DNA from: Chitinophagaceae bacterium
Lineage (GTDB): Bacteria > Bacteroidota > Bacteroidia > Chitinophagales > Chitinophagaceae
DNA length: 64,000 nucleotides
Direction: 5' to 3'
NCBI GenBank assembly: GCA_016702745.1
Contig: JADJDJ010000002.1
Coordinates: 248,001-312,000, forward strand
Part shown: in pieces, positions 8,821-17,348 of the stretch
How positions within the stretch are numbered: position 1 is the stretch's first letter
Layout of the letters: each line of letters begins with the position of its first letter
Program-made: the position numbers and the translations under genes
The notes under the pieces: model-generated
Told to the model about the DNA's origin: nothing
What the model saw: the letters and a program-made list of their open reading frames with translations, nothing else
Database searches by the model: none

Positions 8821-10161
8821 TTATTCTATCGCAGGAAGGGGGTCGGTGGTTGTCCGGGAATGAATTTGTTTTCCAGGCAGCTGGTTTGTAAGAACTACGG
8901 AAAAAACAGGCAGGAATGTGAAGAACAGTAATCCATACTGTGTTTCAAAGCAGGATTCCGTGACGCTGAACAGTAAAAGACTGAGTACAGTAACCGTGAC
9001 AAGGGTCTTTTTTCCTTTAAGTATTAAATACAGCAGACTGCCACAAATCATCAAAAATAAAAGCACAGCTGCCAATCCACCCGTGAGCAAGGATTGCAAT
9101 AATTGATTATGTGTATTGTAGATCAGGTATCCCTGATCGGCCGTACCCGGCTGGCCGCTGTATAAATGACGTTGTTTGAATTGGTCCTGCAGGGCCGCTT
9201 TCCCTCTTTCTTCTCCCAAACCGGTCACCCAGGCATGTTTTTCATTTAATATCCGGGGTACCAGTTTCCATTGCAGGTAACGAAACTGGAGCCCATTTAA
9301 ATAGTCTGCCTCGTCAAACTGTTCACGGTCCAGACTGGCCCAATTGGTTTGTACAATTTCGCGGAAGCGGTTACTGACCGGGTTTTTGGTAAATGCGATC
9401 AGCAACAAGAAGGTCATGATCAGCAGTAACCATCCCTTTTTCATTTTCCCGCTTTTATTTTTCAGGAAATAATAAAAAAGATAGAGCAAGCAGCAAAACA
9501 GGATCAATTTGGAGGCCAGCAGGATCAGCAGGATCGAAAAGAAAACAGCGAGTATGCTATCCCATTTATTGATGCGAAAAAAATCGATCCCTGTTCCGTA
9601 TTCCAGGATATAAATCAATGAAAAGAAAAGCAGGAAGGAAAAAAATACAGCATGTTGATTCAGCGGGCTGACCAATGCATGATAAAAAAAAATGTTATCA
9701 TCTCCTGTTCTTATCCAGGTATTAACTGCTATCAACAGGCAATACAAAGAGGCCGTTAACAGGATTAACACAAAATATTTCATCAGCCTTCGTAATTGTT
9801 TGGCACCCACAAATCCTATACATGAAATGGCGACCGGCACCAGCAACAGGGCCGATTTCATTTCAAACTGTGATTGGATAACAGCGGTATTATCCTTCAC
9901 CAATAAATTGATCACAGTATACAGATAGTATAAAAAGCAACTGATTAAAAAAGGACTGAACGGAGACCGAAAAAGGAGAGAAACAGTTTTTTTTTGGTAA
10001 CAGATCAATCCGGTGATCAGCAACAGTCCGGTACTGATACTGCTGACCGCCCTGAAATGAAAAATCATTCCTGTAAAGAATAATAGTACCCAAACGGATA
10101 ACAGGGTATTTAAAAGGGAGCCTTTTCCTGGCTGCACTGTCATATCGCTTCTTTGTATCAC
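8821..10161 (-). CDS. O-antigen ligase/polymerase-family membrane protein
   Basis: A 446-residue polytopic protein with about ten to twelve hydrophobic segments. A large periplasmic loop in the second half contains RFLQWK-like RYLQWKLVPRILNEKHAW, GLGEERGK and YNTHNQLLQSLLTGG. The H-N-x-x-L context before a terminal pair of helices is the hallmark of the Wzy_C/O-antigen ligase family, which transfers or polymerises undecaprenyl-linked glycans at the periplasmic face. Its ATG overlaps the stop of the Wzz-like gene by ATGA (10158-10161), and it leads into two glycosyltransferases. WaaL-type and Wzy-type activities cannot be told apart by sequence inspection. Confidence 0.85.
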   Translation of the reverse strand: MIQRSDMTVQPGKGSLLNTLLSVWVLLFFTGMIFHFRAVSSISTGLLLITGLICYQKKTVSLLFRSPFSPFLISCFLYYLYTVINLLVKDNTAVIQSQFEMKSALLLVPVAISCIGFVGAKQLRRLMKYFVLILLTASLYCLLIAVNTWIRTGDDNIFFYHALVSPLNQHAVFFSFLLFFSLIYILEYGTGIDFFRINKWDSILAVFFSILLILLASKLILFCCLLYLFYYFLKNKSGKMKKGWLLLIMTFLLLIAFTKNPVSNRFREIVQTNWASLDREQFDEADYLNGLQFRYLQWKLVPRILNEKHAWVTGLGEERGKAALQDQFKQRHLYSGQPGTADQGYLIYNTHNQLLQSLLTGGLAAVLLFLMICGSLLYLILKGKKTLVTVTVLSLLLFSVTESCFETQYGLLFFTFLPVFSVVLTNQLPGKQIHSRTTTDPLPAIE

Positions 10162-11006
10162 AGGCGATTGGCGGCTGATCTGCTTTTAAGTTTCGCCAAC
10201 AGATTGCTAAGTATCGCATAAGTTATGGCCAGTGACATAAAAACAAAAACACCAATGAAAATCCAGGGTATTAATTTGGGATTATCCGGTTTGTTGAACT
10301 GACTAAAGCCTTGTAATACATATACGGCACTGGTGAAACGAAGACTTTCCTGATAGCCCAGCAGTTTTTCATGCATCTCGATCAGTTGCCGGTTAATACT
10401 GGTGCCATCAATAATAACGGAAGAAGAGCTGCGTCCATATCCGCCTATAATGGCTTCCAAATTTTTTTTAGTGGAGTCCAGTTTACCGATCTCTTCACGG
10501 GTTCTGATGATCAGCTCCTTCAGGTTTTCTTTTTTTATTTCCAGCCGCTGTTTGATATAACTCCCTTTGTCAAAACCATTGAGGAGGGCCGATTGCAGGC
10601 TGTCCAATATGGATTGATCGGTCACAATTGCATCGATGGTAAAACCATTGGGGTTATTGGGTGTAAAAGCCTGTTGTATTTCTTTTGCGGTCAGGCCCTT
10701 GGTACGATAAAGTATCTCCGGACGGCAACCCAGTGCTGCTGCAAGACTGGCATATTCCCTTTGTTTTAATAATTTATTCCAGTTATTGACGATTTGAATC
10801 TGCTCAGGATTGGTCAGTATATTGGAGTGCAGGACCAGTCTGGATTTGTAGGTAACCGGTATTACTTTACTGTACATCAACCAACCGCCCAGGATACCGG
10901 CAAGCAGGGCCGCCAGGAAAATCCATTTGAATTGACGGCAGAACCGGATTGCTCTTTCCAGTAATCGTAAAAGGTCGATTTCTTCTGGTTCTTGTGTGGA
11001 GGTCAT
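10158..11006 (-). CDS. Wzz-like polysaccharide chain-length determinant protein
   Basis: A 282-residue protein with a cytoplasmic N-terminus (MTSTQEPEEIDLLRLLERAI), a first membrane helix (WIFLAALLAGILGGWLMYS, about residues 34-52), a long periplasmic helical region with a coiled-coil-like stretch (EIKKENLKELIIRTREEIGK), and a second membrane helix near residues 245-265 (LIPWIFIGVFVFMSLAITYA). This hairpin topology is that of Wzz/PCP proteins, which set glycan chain length with Wzy. There is no C-terminal BY-kinase domain. It is first in a minus-strand operon with the ligase-like gene, GT2 and GT4, and is divergent from the flippase gene across 106 nt. Confidence 0.8.
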   Translation of the reverse strand: MTSTQEPEEIDLLRLLERAIRFCRQFKWIFLAALLAGILGGWLMYSKVIPVTYKSRLVLHSNILTNPEQIQIVNNWNKLLKQREYASLAAALGCRPEILYRTKGLTAKEIQQAFTPNNPNGFTIDAIVTDQSILDSLQSALLNGFDKGSYIKQRLEIKKENLKELIIRTREEIGKLDSTKKNLEAIIGGYGRSSSSVIIDGTSINRQLIEMHEKLLGYQESLRFTSAVYVLQGFSQFNKPDNPKLIPWIFIGVFVFMSLAITYAILSNLLAKLKSRSAANRL

Positions 11007-11112
11007 GCCATTCGCTTTTCTTTCTCAATCGGTTTCCAGGGCAAAAGGGTTGTTTCCCTGCAGAAATATTCTGCTTTAGCGGCCGGGCAGCTTATTATCT
11101 TCGTAAGGAATC

Positions 11113-12380
11113 ATGTCAACCATCAATTACCGGACACTGATCCGCAATTTTTCCTCCCTCGGACTGGTACAGGGCATCAATGCCCTGATTCAGCTCCTGC
11201 TGATGCCCCTGGTGATCAGCAGGATCGGGGTGGATTATTATGGTCAGATCGCGGTGATACAGGTGATTGTTTTTTTCCTGGCTACCCTGGCAGAATACGG
11301 GTACGGACAAACAGGTGCCCGGGATGTGGCATTGAACCGAAATAATAAAACGGTTTTGGCTGAGCTGTTTTATAACAGTCTTTATACCAAATTCTTCCTT
11401 TGTATAGCCGCCTTTTGATCCTGCTCCTGCTCGCACTGATTTTCCCGGTGATCCGTTCGCAGTTTTCCCTGTATTGCCTGGCCTTTGTATTTGTACCCGG
11501 ACAGGCTTCCCTGCCTTCCTGGTTTTTACAGGGAATGGAGAAACTGCAATGGGCCGCATTGATCAGTCTTTTTTCTAAAATCTGCTTTGCCATTGCTGTG
11601 GTATTGTTTATTCATGATCCGGAGCATACCGGACTTTTTACCCTTTTCCTGGGACTGGGTAATCTGGTTACCGGAATCATCGCATCTATCTGGCTGATCA
11701 GGCATTATCAGCTTCCAGCCGTACCATTCAGGTTGCAACAAGTAATCGGTTCATTGAAAGAAGGTTGGCCGGTTACCCTTAGTAATCTGCTGATGAATAT
11801 TATGCAATATGGTAATCTTTTTATCCTTCGCTTGTTTACCAATGACCTGGTAGCCGGTTATTTCAGTGTGGCAGAAAGAATTTATTTTTCCATGAAACAA
11901 TTGCTGACTGCATTTTCGCAAACCATTTACCCATCGGTTTGCCAGTCGGCCATTGAAGGCAGGGAAAAATTGCAACAGTATTTCCGGAAAGTGTTCAGTC
12001 CGTTTTGGCTGCTGACGGTAGCCGGTTCCGGCATTGTTGCCTTCCTCGCTCCTTTTATCACCCGTTTCTTTGTACAGGAGAATCAGGAAGATGCCATTTT
12101 TTATCTCCGGATCCTATGCGTGATCCTGCCTGTTGTTTGTTTCAATATTCCCGGCTCTCTGTCCTTGCTGGCCACCCATCAGCTCAAAAGATATTTCTTC
12201 ATTTATGCAGCCGGATTTGTACTCGGCACCCTGGCCAATATCATCCTGGTTCCCCTCTGGATGGCCCATGGCACGCTCTTCGCCATTGGTATCACCGAAT
12301 TATTCATCACGATCGCAGTAAGTATTGCGTTGCACAGAATGCCTGATAAAAAATCCCTGGCAGAACAACCCCTGCGCTGA
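11113..12380 (+). CDS. Oligosaccharide flippase (Wzx/PST family), frame broken near 11414
   Basis: The first frame gives 101 residues (MSTINYRTLIRNFSSLGLVQ, then GQTGARDVALNRN) ending at a TGA after FFLCIAAF. The next frame continues directly with LILLLLALIFPVIRS and about 320 residues of hydrophobic helices. Adding one T to the T4 run at 11413-11416 joins them as IAAFLILLLLALIF and gives a 422-residue protein of about twelve membrane helices, the normal size of Wzx flippases. These move undecaprenyl-linked repeat units across the inner membrane. GYGQTGARDVAL near residue 70 is a common Wzx pattern. It is followed by a polymerase-like gene after 17 nt. Confidence 0.82.
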
Positions 12381-12397
12381 AATTTTCGATTGAATGG

Positions 12398-13642
12398 ATG
12401 CTTATGCCGATCCGGATCAATCCATATATTCCATTTGCTTTTATTTACTTCTTTGTAAATGCAGCGGGGCTTCCGTTCGGACTCCTGTACACATCCTTAC
12501 TCGCCCCTTTTTTTTACGCCTGGGTAGTACTCAAAAAAAAGCAGGAAATCCTGTTTCCCTTTCTGCTTTGCCTCCTTCCTTTTGTAGTGGCGCATCTGAA
12601 TCTGGTAGGCCTGGACCGGATGCAATATCTCATTACCATGCTCAATCTGCTGACGGTATATATTTACGGTCAGGCTTTTCATACCTGGCTGAAAACAGAT
12701 CAGCAAAAAGAAAGAACACTTCGGATACTTCTTTATACCAATGCTTTGCTATGCGGGATGGCCATTCTCTTTTATTTTACTCCGTTACAATCTCTTTTCT
12801 GGAGCCGGCAAAACCTGACCAGTGATGTCACTGATTTTCTCCGGTTGAAAATGTTTACTTATGAGCCTTCTTATTATGCTTTGTTATTCGTTCCGCTATT
12901 TCTTTACTTCTTTCTTCAGTATGTATTCCGTCAAAACCTGATCAGGAGCAGTCTGCTTTTACCCATATTATTTCTTCCCTTTATTTTATCCTTTTCTATC
13001 GGGGTGATCATTTGTCTGCTGGCCGCAGGATTTTGTTGTTTGATGATCCGGTTACCTGATTTATACCGCAACAGAAGAATTGTAAACGGATTCATCAATA
13101 CCCTCTTCATCAGCATCGCCCTGCTCATGTTTGCCGGTATTTTTTTCCCGGATAACCCACTGTTTATCCGAATAGAAAATATCCTGACCGGAAACGACAG
13201 TTCCGCAGAAGGCAGAACAGGTGATGCATTTATCATTGCCCGTCAATTACTGGATCTGGGAAATCCTTATTGGGGAATTGGTGCCGGACAACTGGAACTG
13301 GCCGGAGCTGATCTGATCAGGGAGTATTACCTGTATTATCACAGTACTCCGGTAGCTATCCCTAATGCCGCTGCAGAAACACTGGCTTTATTTGGCTGGC
13401 TGGGTTTTGGACTCCGGATTGGAATCGAGTGTCTGCTATTTGCGCTGACAAAACCCTGGAAAAATTATTACCGGTTGATCATTTTTTTCTTTGTCTTTCT
13501 TTACCAGTTTACAGGAAGTTATATCACGAATGCGGCAGAATATGTGTTGTGGATACTGGCCTTTACAAACGCCTTTCCGGCTTTTGATGTTTCGGCTGCG
13601 GCTAAAAGAAAAGCAGCACAACTATTGCCCACAGGCCGTTAA
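12398..13642 (+). CDS. Wzy-like polysaccharide polymerase (polytopic membrane protein)
   Basis: A 414-residue protein with roughly eleven hydrophobic segments and a periplasmic loop (GNPYWGIGAGQLELAGADLI) that resembles O-antigen polymerases. It lies right after the flippase on the same strand, the usual Wzx-Wzy order. There is already an O-ligase-like gene on the other strand at 8.8-10.2 kb, so this may be the true polymerase and the other the ligase, or the locus may make two glycans. The last 21 nt overlap the convergent glycosyltransferase gene. The sequence is too divergent for a firm family assignment by eye. Confidence 0.65.
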   Translation: MLMPIRINPYIPFAFIYFFVNAAGLPFGLLYTSLLAPFFYAWVVLKKKQEILFPFLLCLLPFVVAHLNLVGLDRMQYLITMLNLLTVYIYGQAFHTWLKTDQQKERTLRILLYTNALLCGMAILFYFTPLQSLFWSRQNLTSDVTDFLRLKMFTYEPSYYALLFVPLFLYFFLQYVFRQNLIRSSLLLPILFLPFILSFSIGVIICLLAAGFCCLMIRLPDLYRNRRIVNGFINTLFISIALLMFAGIFFPDNPLFIRIENILTGNDSSAEGRTGDAFIIARQLLDLGNPYWGIGAGQLELAGADLIREYYLYYHSTPVAIPNAAAETLALFGWLGFGLRIGIECLLFALTKPWKNYYRLIIFFFVFLYQFTGSYITNAAEYVLWILAFTNAFPAFDVSAAAKRKAAQLLPTGR

Positions 13643-14722
13643 CATCAGTTTTTCATAGGCATCGATGATTTGATCCGGATGGTAGCGGGTCCTGATTTTT
13701 TCCAGATTCGATTCTTTCCAGTTTTTTATCGTGACAGCATCCTGTTCTTTTTCCAGTATTGCAGCAACAGCTTCTGGATTGGAAAAATAGTGTGCATCTT
13801 TCCCCAGCACGGCCTTGTTAAAAGGATTATCATGTGCGGCAATCTGGCAACCACAGGCCATGGCTTCCAGCAGGGAGGGATTGGTGCCACCAACGGAATG
13901 TCCGTGAAAGTAAATTCTCGAATAATAACGAAGCTGATCCAGTTTATTCATATCGTAAATGGATCCTTTGAATATGATGCCCGGGTGTTTATATTTTTTT
14001 TGCAGTTGCCGGCCTAACTTGTTTTGATAATCCCCGATGATTATCAGGGGAAGGTCCTGTGCTGTTTGCAGATAACCTTTGATCAGCATCTCCAGGTGAT
14101 TCTCCGGTACAAAGCGGGCAATCAGTAAAAAATAAGCATGCGGTTCGAGTCCGGATTCCCTTACAATATTTTCATCCGGGCTTTCAAACACATTAGCAGC
14201 ATAGGGTATAAACGCTGCGCTTTGTCCATAAGCTTTTTGTAAATATTCCTGGATGGCGACAGAATCTGCAACCAGTACATCTGCATGCCTGGCTGCTTTC
14301 TTCTCTGCATACTTTAAATAAAGCCGTGTGAGCCAATTGTATTTTTGTCTTTTCCACTCCAGCCCGTCCATGTTCACCATATGCATGGTTTGCTTTGGCC
14401 AGCGCCGGTACCATATGGCATCGCTGGTATAACCCAGGTGAAGCAATACATCAAATAATCTTTTCCGGGCATCTTTGATACAATGCAGGTCATACAAAAA
14501 TTGTCCGGCTGTACCCATTCTGTTTTCCGGATCCCGGCAGTGGATCAGATGAACATCATTCCATTCAGCCTGCTGATAGGGATGATGAACGGAATTATAC
14601 ACCCATACCTGGTGTCCTCTCTCCGCCAGTCCGGCAGAAAGATAGCCGGCAAACTGTTCAAAGCCTCCGTAGTGATTGGGAACTCCTCTGGTTCCCATGA
14701 TACCAATGCGTAACTGCTTCAT
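13622..14722 (-). CDS. DUF1972-type glycosyltransferase (rhamnosyltransferase-like)
   Basis: A 366-residue GT-B enzyme with the characteristic start MKQLRIGIMGTRGVPNHYGG and FEQFAGYLSAGLAERGHQVW, which marks the DUF1972 N-terminal domain. The C-terminal GT4 half has FLLIARFVPENHLEMLIKG and HGHSVGGTNPSLLEAMACG. In place of the usual E-x7-E it carries the G-T-N-P-S-L-L-E variant typical of this subgroup. Members add rhamnose or other sugars in capsule and O-antigen synthesis. ATGA overlap (14719-14722) with the upstream GT4 gene indicates a two-gene minus-strand operon. Confidence 0.88.
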   Translation of the reverse strand: MKQLRIGIMGTRGVPNHYGGFEQFAGYLSAGLAERGHQVWVYNSVHHPYQQAEWNDVHLIHCRDPENRMGTAGQFLYDLHCIKDARKRLFDVLLHLGYTSDAIWYRRWPKQTMHMVNMDGLEWKRQKYNWLTRLYLKYAEKKAARHADVLVADSVAIQEYLQKAYGQSAAFIPYAANVFESPDENIVRESGLEPHAYFLLIARFVPENHLEMLIKGYLQTAQDLPLIIIGDYQNKLGRQLQKKYKHPGIIFKGSIYDMNKLDQLRYYSRIYFHGHSVGGTNPSLLEAMACGCQIAAHDNPFNKAVLGKDAHYFSNPEAVAAILEKEQDAVTIKNWKESNLEKIRTRYHPDQIIDAYEKLMLTACGQ

Positions 14723-15795
14723 GAATTCAATACGGTTTGATAAGCAGAAAGGGTCATCGCTGCTGCCTTTTCCCAGGTATAATTGTTTTTTATTCTCGTT
14801 GCTAAATGCGTTGCTGGTTCCGCCTCAGCTGCACCTATTACTGCTTCCCTGATAGATGCCGGGTTACCGGGATCGCAATAAAAAGCTTCCTCCCCAAAAT
14901 AATCACGGGTATAGCCCTTTGCTGATATCACAATATTACAACCCATTGCGGCTGCTTCAAGTGAAGACAGACCACAGGTCTCGAACCAGCTGGGCAACAC
15001 ATGTACACGGGCCCGGGCATAATAATGTACGAGGGCTGACTGATTCAGGCGGCCGGCAAAAACAATATTGGCTGCTGCTTCTTTTTTACATTGTTGAAAA
15101 TAAGATTGCTGGTTTGGTGCTGCTGATCCCGCCAGTACCACCTGTTTTCCACAATTATTCAGTGCCCTGATCAGGTTCAGTTGATTTTTGATGCCTTCAA
15201 TCCTGGCGGCACAGAGAATGAGGTCATTGTCTTTTTCAATCCTTTCCCGATTATTAAACATTGTTGTATCAATACCATTGGGGATAATCCAGGCTGGTTG
15301 ACGGATGCCCAGCTGCCTGATCTGTTCCAGCTCCATGGAAGAGTTGGGTAAAATGCCGGCAGCACCGGTTAATATTTTCCGGATGCTTTTTTGCTGACCC
15401 TTCCACAGGTATTCCAGTCCCGGTAAGCGATCATTTCCTTTTACGGCTCTCCCCAGGGTTTTAATGTATTCAATGCGGGTGGAGGAAAAAGGTTGGAGTA
15501 ATAAACCGGATAAACCTTTCCGGTGCTGTCTGTCGTATTCGCTGTAATCAATATAAACCGGTGATACCACATAGGGCTTTTTGATCCTTTGCAGGTGCGG
15601 TAGTATATCCGCCGGTCTGGTGATATTGAAAAAATGAAAGAGATCGAAGTCCTTTTCATCAACCATGGAATGGCTCAGGCATACTGTGGCTGTTGCTCCC
15701 TGTTGATTGAGTTGCCTGGCTGTTTCAGTAATTTGAACAGTATCCCCACCTGGTATGGTATAAAGTGTAGAGCGCCCGATTAAAGCTATCCGCAT
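14719..15795 (-). CDS. Family 4 glycosyltransferase
   Basis: A 358-residue GT-B protein starting MRIALIGRSTLYTIPGGDTV, with the glycine-rich acceptor loop (IPGGDTVQI), LILCAARIEGIKNQLNLIRA and the donor-site signature SWFETCGLSSLEAAAMG (E-x7-E). It precedes the DUF1972 glycosyltransferase with a 4-nt overlap and is the outermost gene of the polysaccharide locus. It probably transfers one sugar of the repeat unit in the cytoplasm; donor and acceptor cannot be predicted. Confidence 0.88.
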   Translation of the reverse strand: MRIALIGRSTLYTIPGGDTVQITETARQLNQQGATATVCLSHSMVDEKDFDLFHFFNITRPADILPHLQRIKKPYVVSPVYIDYSEYDRQHRKGLSGLLLQPFSSTRIEYIKTLGRAVKGNDRLPGLEYLWKGQQKSIRKILTGAAGILPNSSMELEQIRQLGIRQPAWIIPNGIDTTMFNNRERIEKDNDLILCAARIEGIKNQLNLIRALNNCGKQVVLAGSAAPNQQSYFQQCKKEAAANIVFAGRLNQSALVHYYARARVHVLPSWFETCGLSSLEAAAMGCNIVISAKGYTRDYFGEEAFYCDPGNPASIREAVIGAAEAEPATHLATRIKNNYTWEKAAAMTLSAYQTVLNS

Positions 15796-15848
15796 AAGTA
15801 GGGGGCATTGTCTGTATTGAACACCCGACTACCTAATCTGATTTTTGT

Positions 15849-16394
15849 CTATTCCCGTTGCCTCAGCCAGTTTTTTTCCGCGTCAGAAATAGCAATTATT
15901 GCATGTTTCTCCACGGCATTAATCACCACTTCATCCAATGCATCCACTACGCTGGTATAACTGGCATTTTCAGCCGCCTTGATCAGCAGCATCAGACCTT
16001 TTCTGCCTTCCTTGTATTTGATCGTATCATCTAAAATCTTTTGTTTGCGGGAGATGATTTCCCGGAGTCCGGTCAGGCTGGTTTCCCGGATCCTGTTTTC
16101 CTGCTCTGCTTTTTTCCATTCGCCCTCATAATAATAGTGCTTTCCTTGGGTCAGCAGCACGGTCAATGCGTAGGAATCACCCAGTTTTGTGGGACTTGCT
16201 TTTGAATCCTTTGGCATAAACAGGGGCAGGCCCCCCGGCCGGCTTAATTCAGTAGTGATCACAAAGAAGCTGATCAGGAGAAAACCCAGGTCTACCATGG
16301 GGGTCATGTCAATGCGGGGAACCGTTTTTTTCATACGGCATACACCCGGCCTTTTTCCGGCCGTGCTGGCTGCCGCTGTATCAAGTTGTGCCAT
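15849..16394 (-). CDS. ExbD/TolR-family proton-channel subunit
   Basis: From the ATG at 16392-16394 (MAQLDTAAASTAGKRPG) the protein is 181 residues. It has one membrane helix after RIDMTPMVDLGFLLISFFVI, where the Asp of MVDLGFLL is the conserved proton-conducting residue of ExbD/TolR. A C-terminal periplasmic domain follows (GLMLLIKAAENASYTSVVDALDEV). An upstream in-frame ATG would add 12 unlikely residues. ExbD normally works with ExbB and TonB to energise outer-membrane transport, but no exbB, tonB or second exbD is present nearby, so it is either a dispersed copy or serves another motor. Sure of the family, unsure of the partner. Confidence 0.88.
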   Translation of the reverse strand: MAQLDTAAASTAGKRPGVCRMKKTVPRIDMTPMVDLGFLLISFFVITTELSRPGGLPLFMPKDSKASPTKLGDSYALTVLLTQGKHYYYEGEWKKAEQENRIRETSLTGLREIISRKQKILDDTIKYKEGRKGLMLLIKAAENASYTSVVDALDEVVINAVEKHAIIAISDAEKNWLRQRE

Positions 16395-16488
16395 AAGCAG
16401 TTTTACAATAAGATGGTGGGACCGGACCATTCCATAAAAGTCATTAAACCTGCTGACGCCTCTCAGCCAATAAACTGATAAACAAGAC

Positions 16489-16496
16489 TACCTTTA
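16489..16496 (+). promoter_or_regulatory. Possible -7 element upstream of the UspA gene
   Basis: TACCTTTA differs at one base from the Bacteroidota -7 consensus TAnnTTTG and lies 18 nt before the UspA ATG. No clear -33 TTTG was seen, so this is weak. Confidence 0.25.
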
Positions 16497-16514
16497 GTAT
16501 CCAATCAAACAATC

Positions 16515-17342
16515 ATGAAAACGATCATCATTCCCACCGATTTTTCCCCGGTTGCTAGCAATGCGATGCATTATGGTTTGGAGATGGCCCGTTCCGTGAA
16601 TGCCAGTCTCCTGTTATTCCATGCCTATCAGGTACCTGTGAGTTATTCAGATGTGCCCATCATTCTTGTTTCTGTGGATGAATTGAAGAAATCAGCTGAG
16701 GAGCGATTGGAAACCCTGAAAAAAGAAGTGGAACATATTACATCCGGAGCGGTAAAGATTTATACCGAGGCCGTGATGGGAAATTTTAGTGATGAACTGG
16801 AAAATATCTGTCAGAAAATAACTCCTTTCGCGGTGGTCATGGGATCAAAAGGTTCAGCTGGTATTGAAAGAGTGCTGTTCGGAAGCAATACGCTGGCGGC
16901 GATCAAACATATTACTTGGCCGGTGATTGCGGTACCTCCGGGAAAAACATATGGCAATGGTATTCAAAAAATCGGTTTTGCCTGTGATTTCAGGAATATT
17001 GTGGAAACCACTCCTGCGGCTGCCATCCTGGAGATTGTAAAGGCTTTTGATGCAGAACTGCATGTACTCAATGTGGATTATCACGATAAACACTTCAAAC
17101 CGGATACACCTGAACAATCCGTAATGCTGCATACCTTACTGGAATCTGCAAAACCGGAATATCATTTTATTGAGCACCGGGATGTAGAAGACGGGATCAA
17201 TGAATTTGCCGATAAAAACAACCTGGACCTGCTGATCACCATACCGAAGAAACATAAATTACTGGAGGGACTTTTTCATCGAAGTTCAACTAAAGAACTG
17301 ATTGTCCAATCTCATGTGCCGGTGATGTGTATCCATGAATAA
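16515..17342 (+). CDS. Universal stress protein, two tandem UspA domains
   Basis: A 275-residue cytoplasmic protein with two Usp folds. The first (MKTIIIPTDFSPVASNAMHY through about residue 145) keeps the ATP-binding G-x2-G-x9-G(S) pattern in GSKGSAGIERVLFGSNT. The second (about 150-275, from KIGFACDFRN) ends HRSSTKELIVQSHVPVMCI and lacks the glycine loop, so probably only the first half binds nucleotide. This tandem form is common in Bacteroidota. It is a single gene, convergent with the TPR-CHAT gene across only 6 nt. Confidence 0.9.
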   Translation: MKTIIIPTDFSPVASNAMHYGLEMARSVNASLLLFHAYQVPVSYSDVPIILVSVDELKKSAEERLETLKKEVEHITSGAVKIYTEAVMGNFSDELENICQKITPFAVVMGSKGSAGIERVLFGSNTLAAIKHITWPVIAVPPGKTYGNGIQKIGFACDFRNIVETTPAAAILEIVKAFDAELHVLNVDYHDKHFKPDTPEQSVMLHTLLESAKPEYHFIEHRDVEDGINEFADKNNLDLLITIPKKHKLLEGLFHRSSTKELIVQSHVPVMCIHE

Positions 17343-17348
17343 ATCTGT

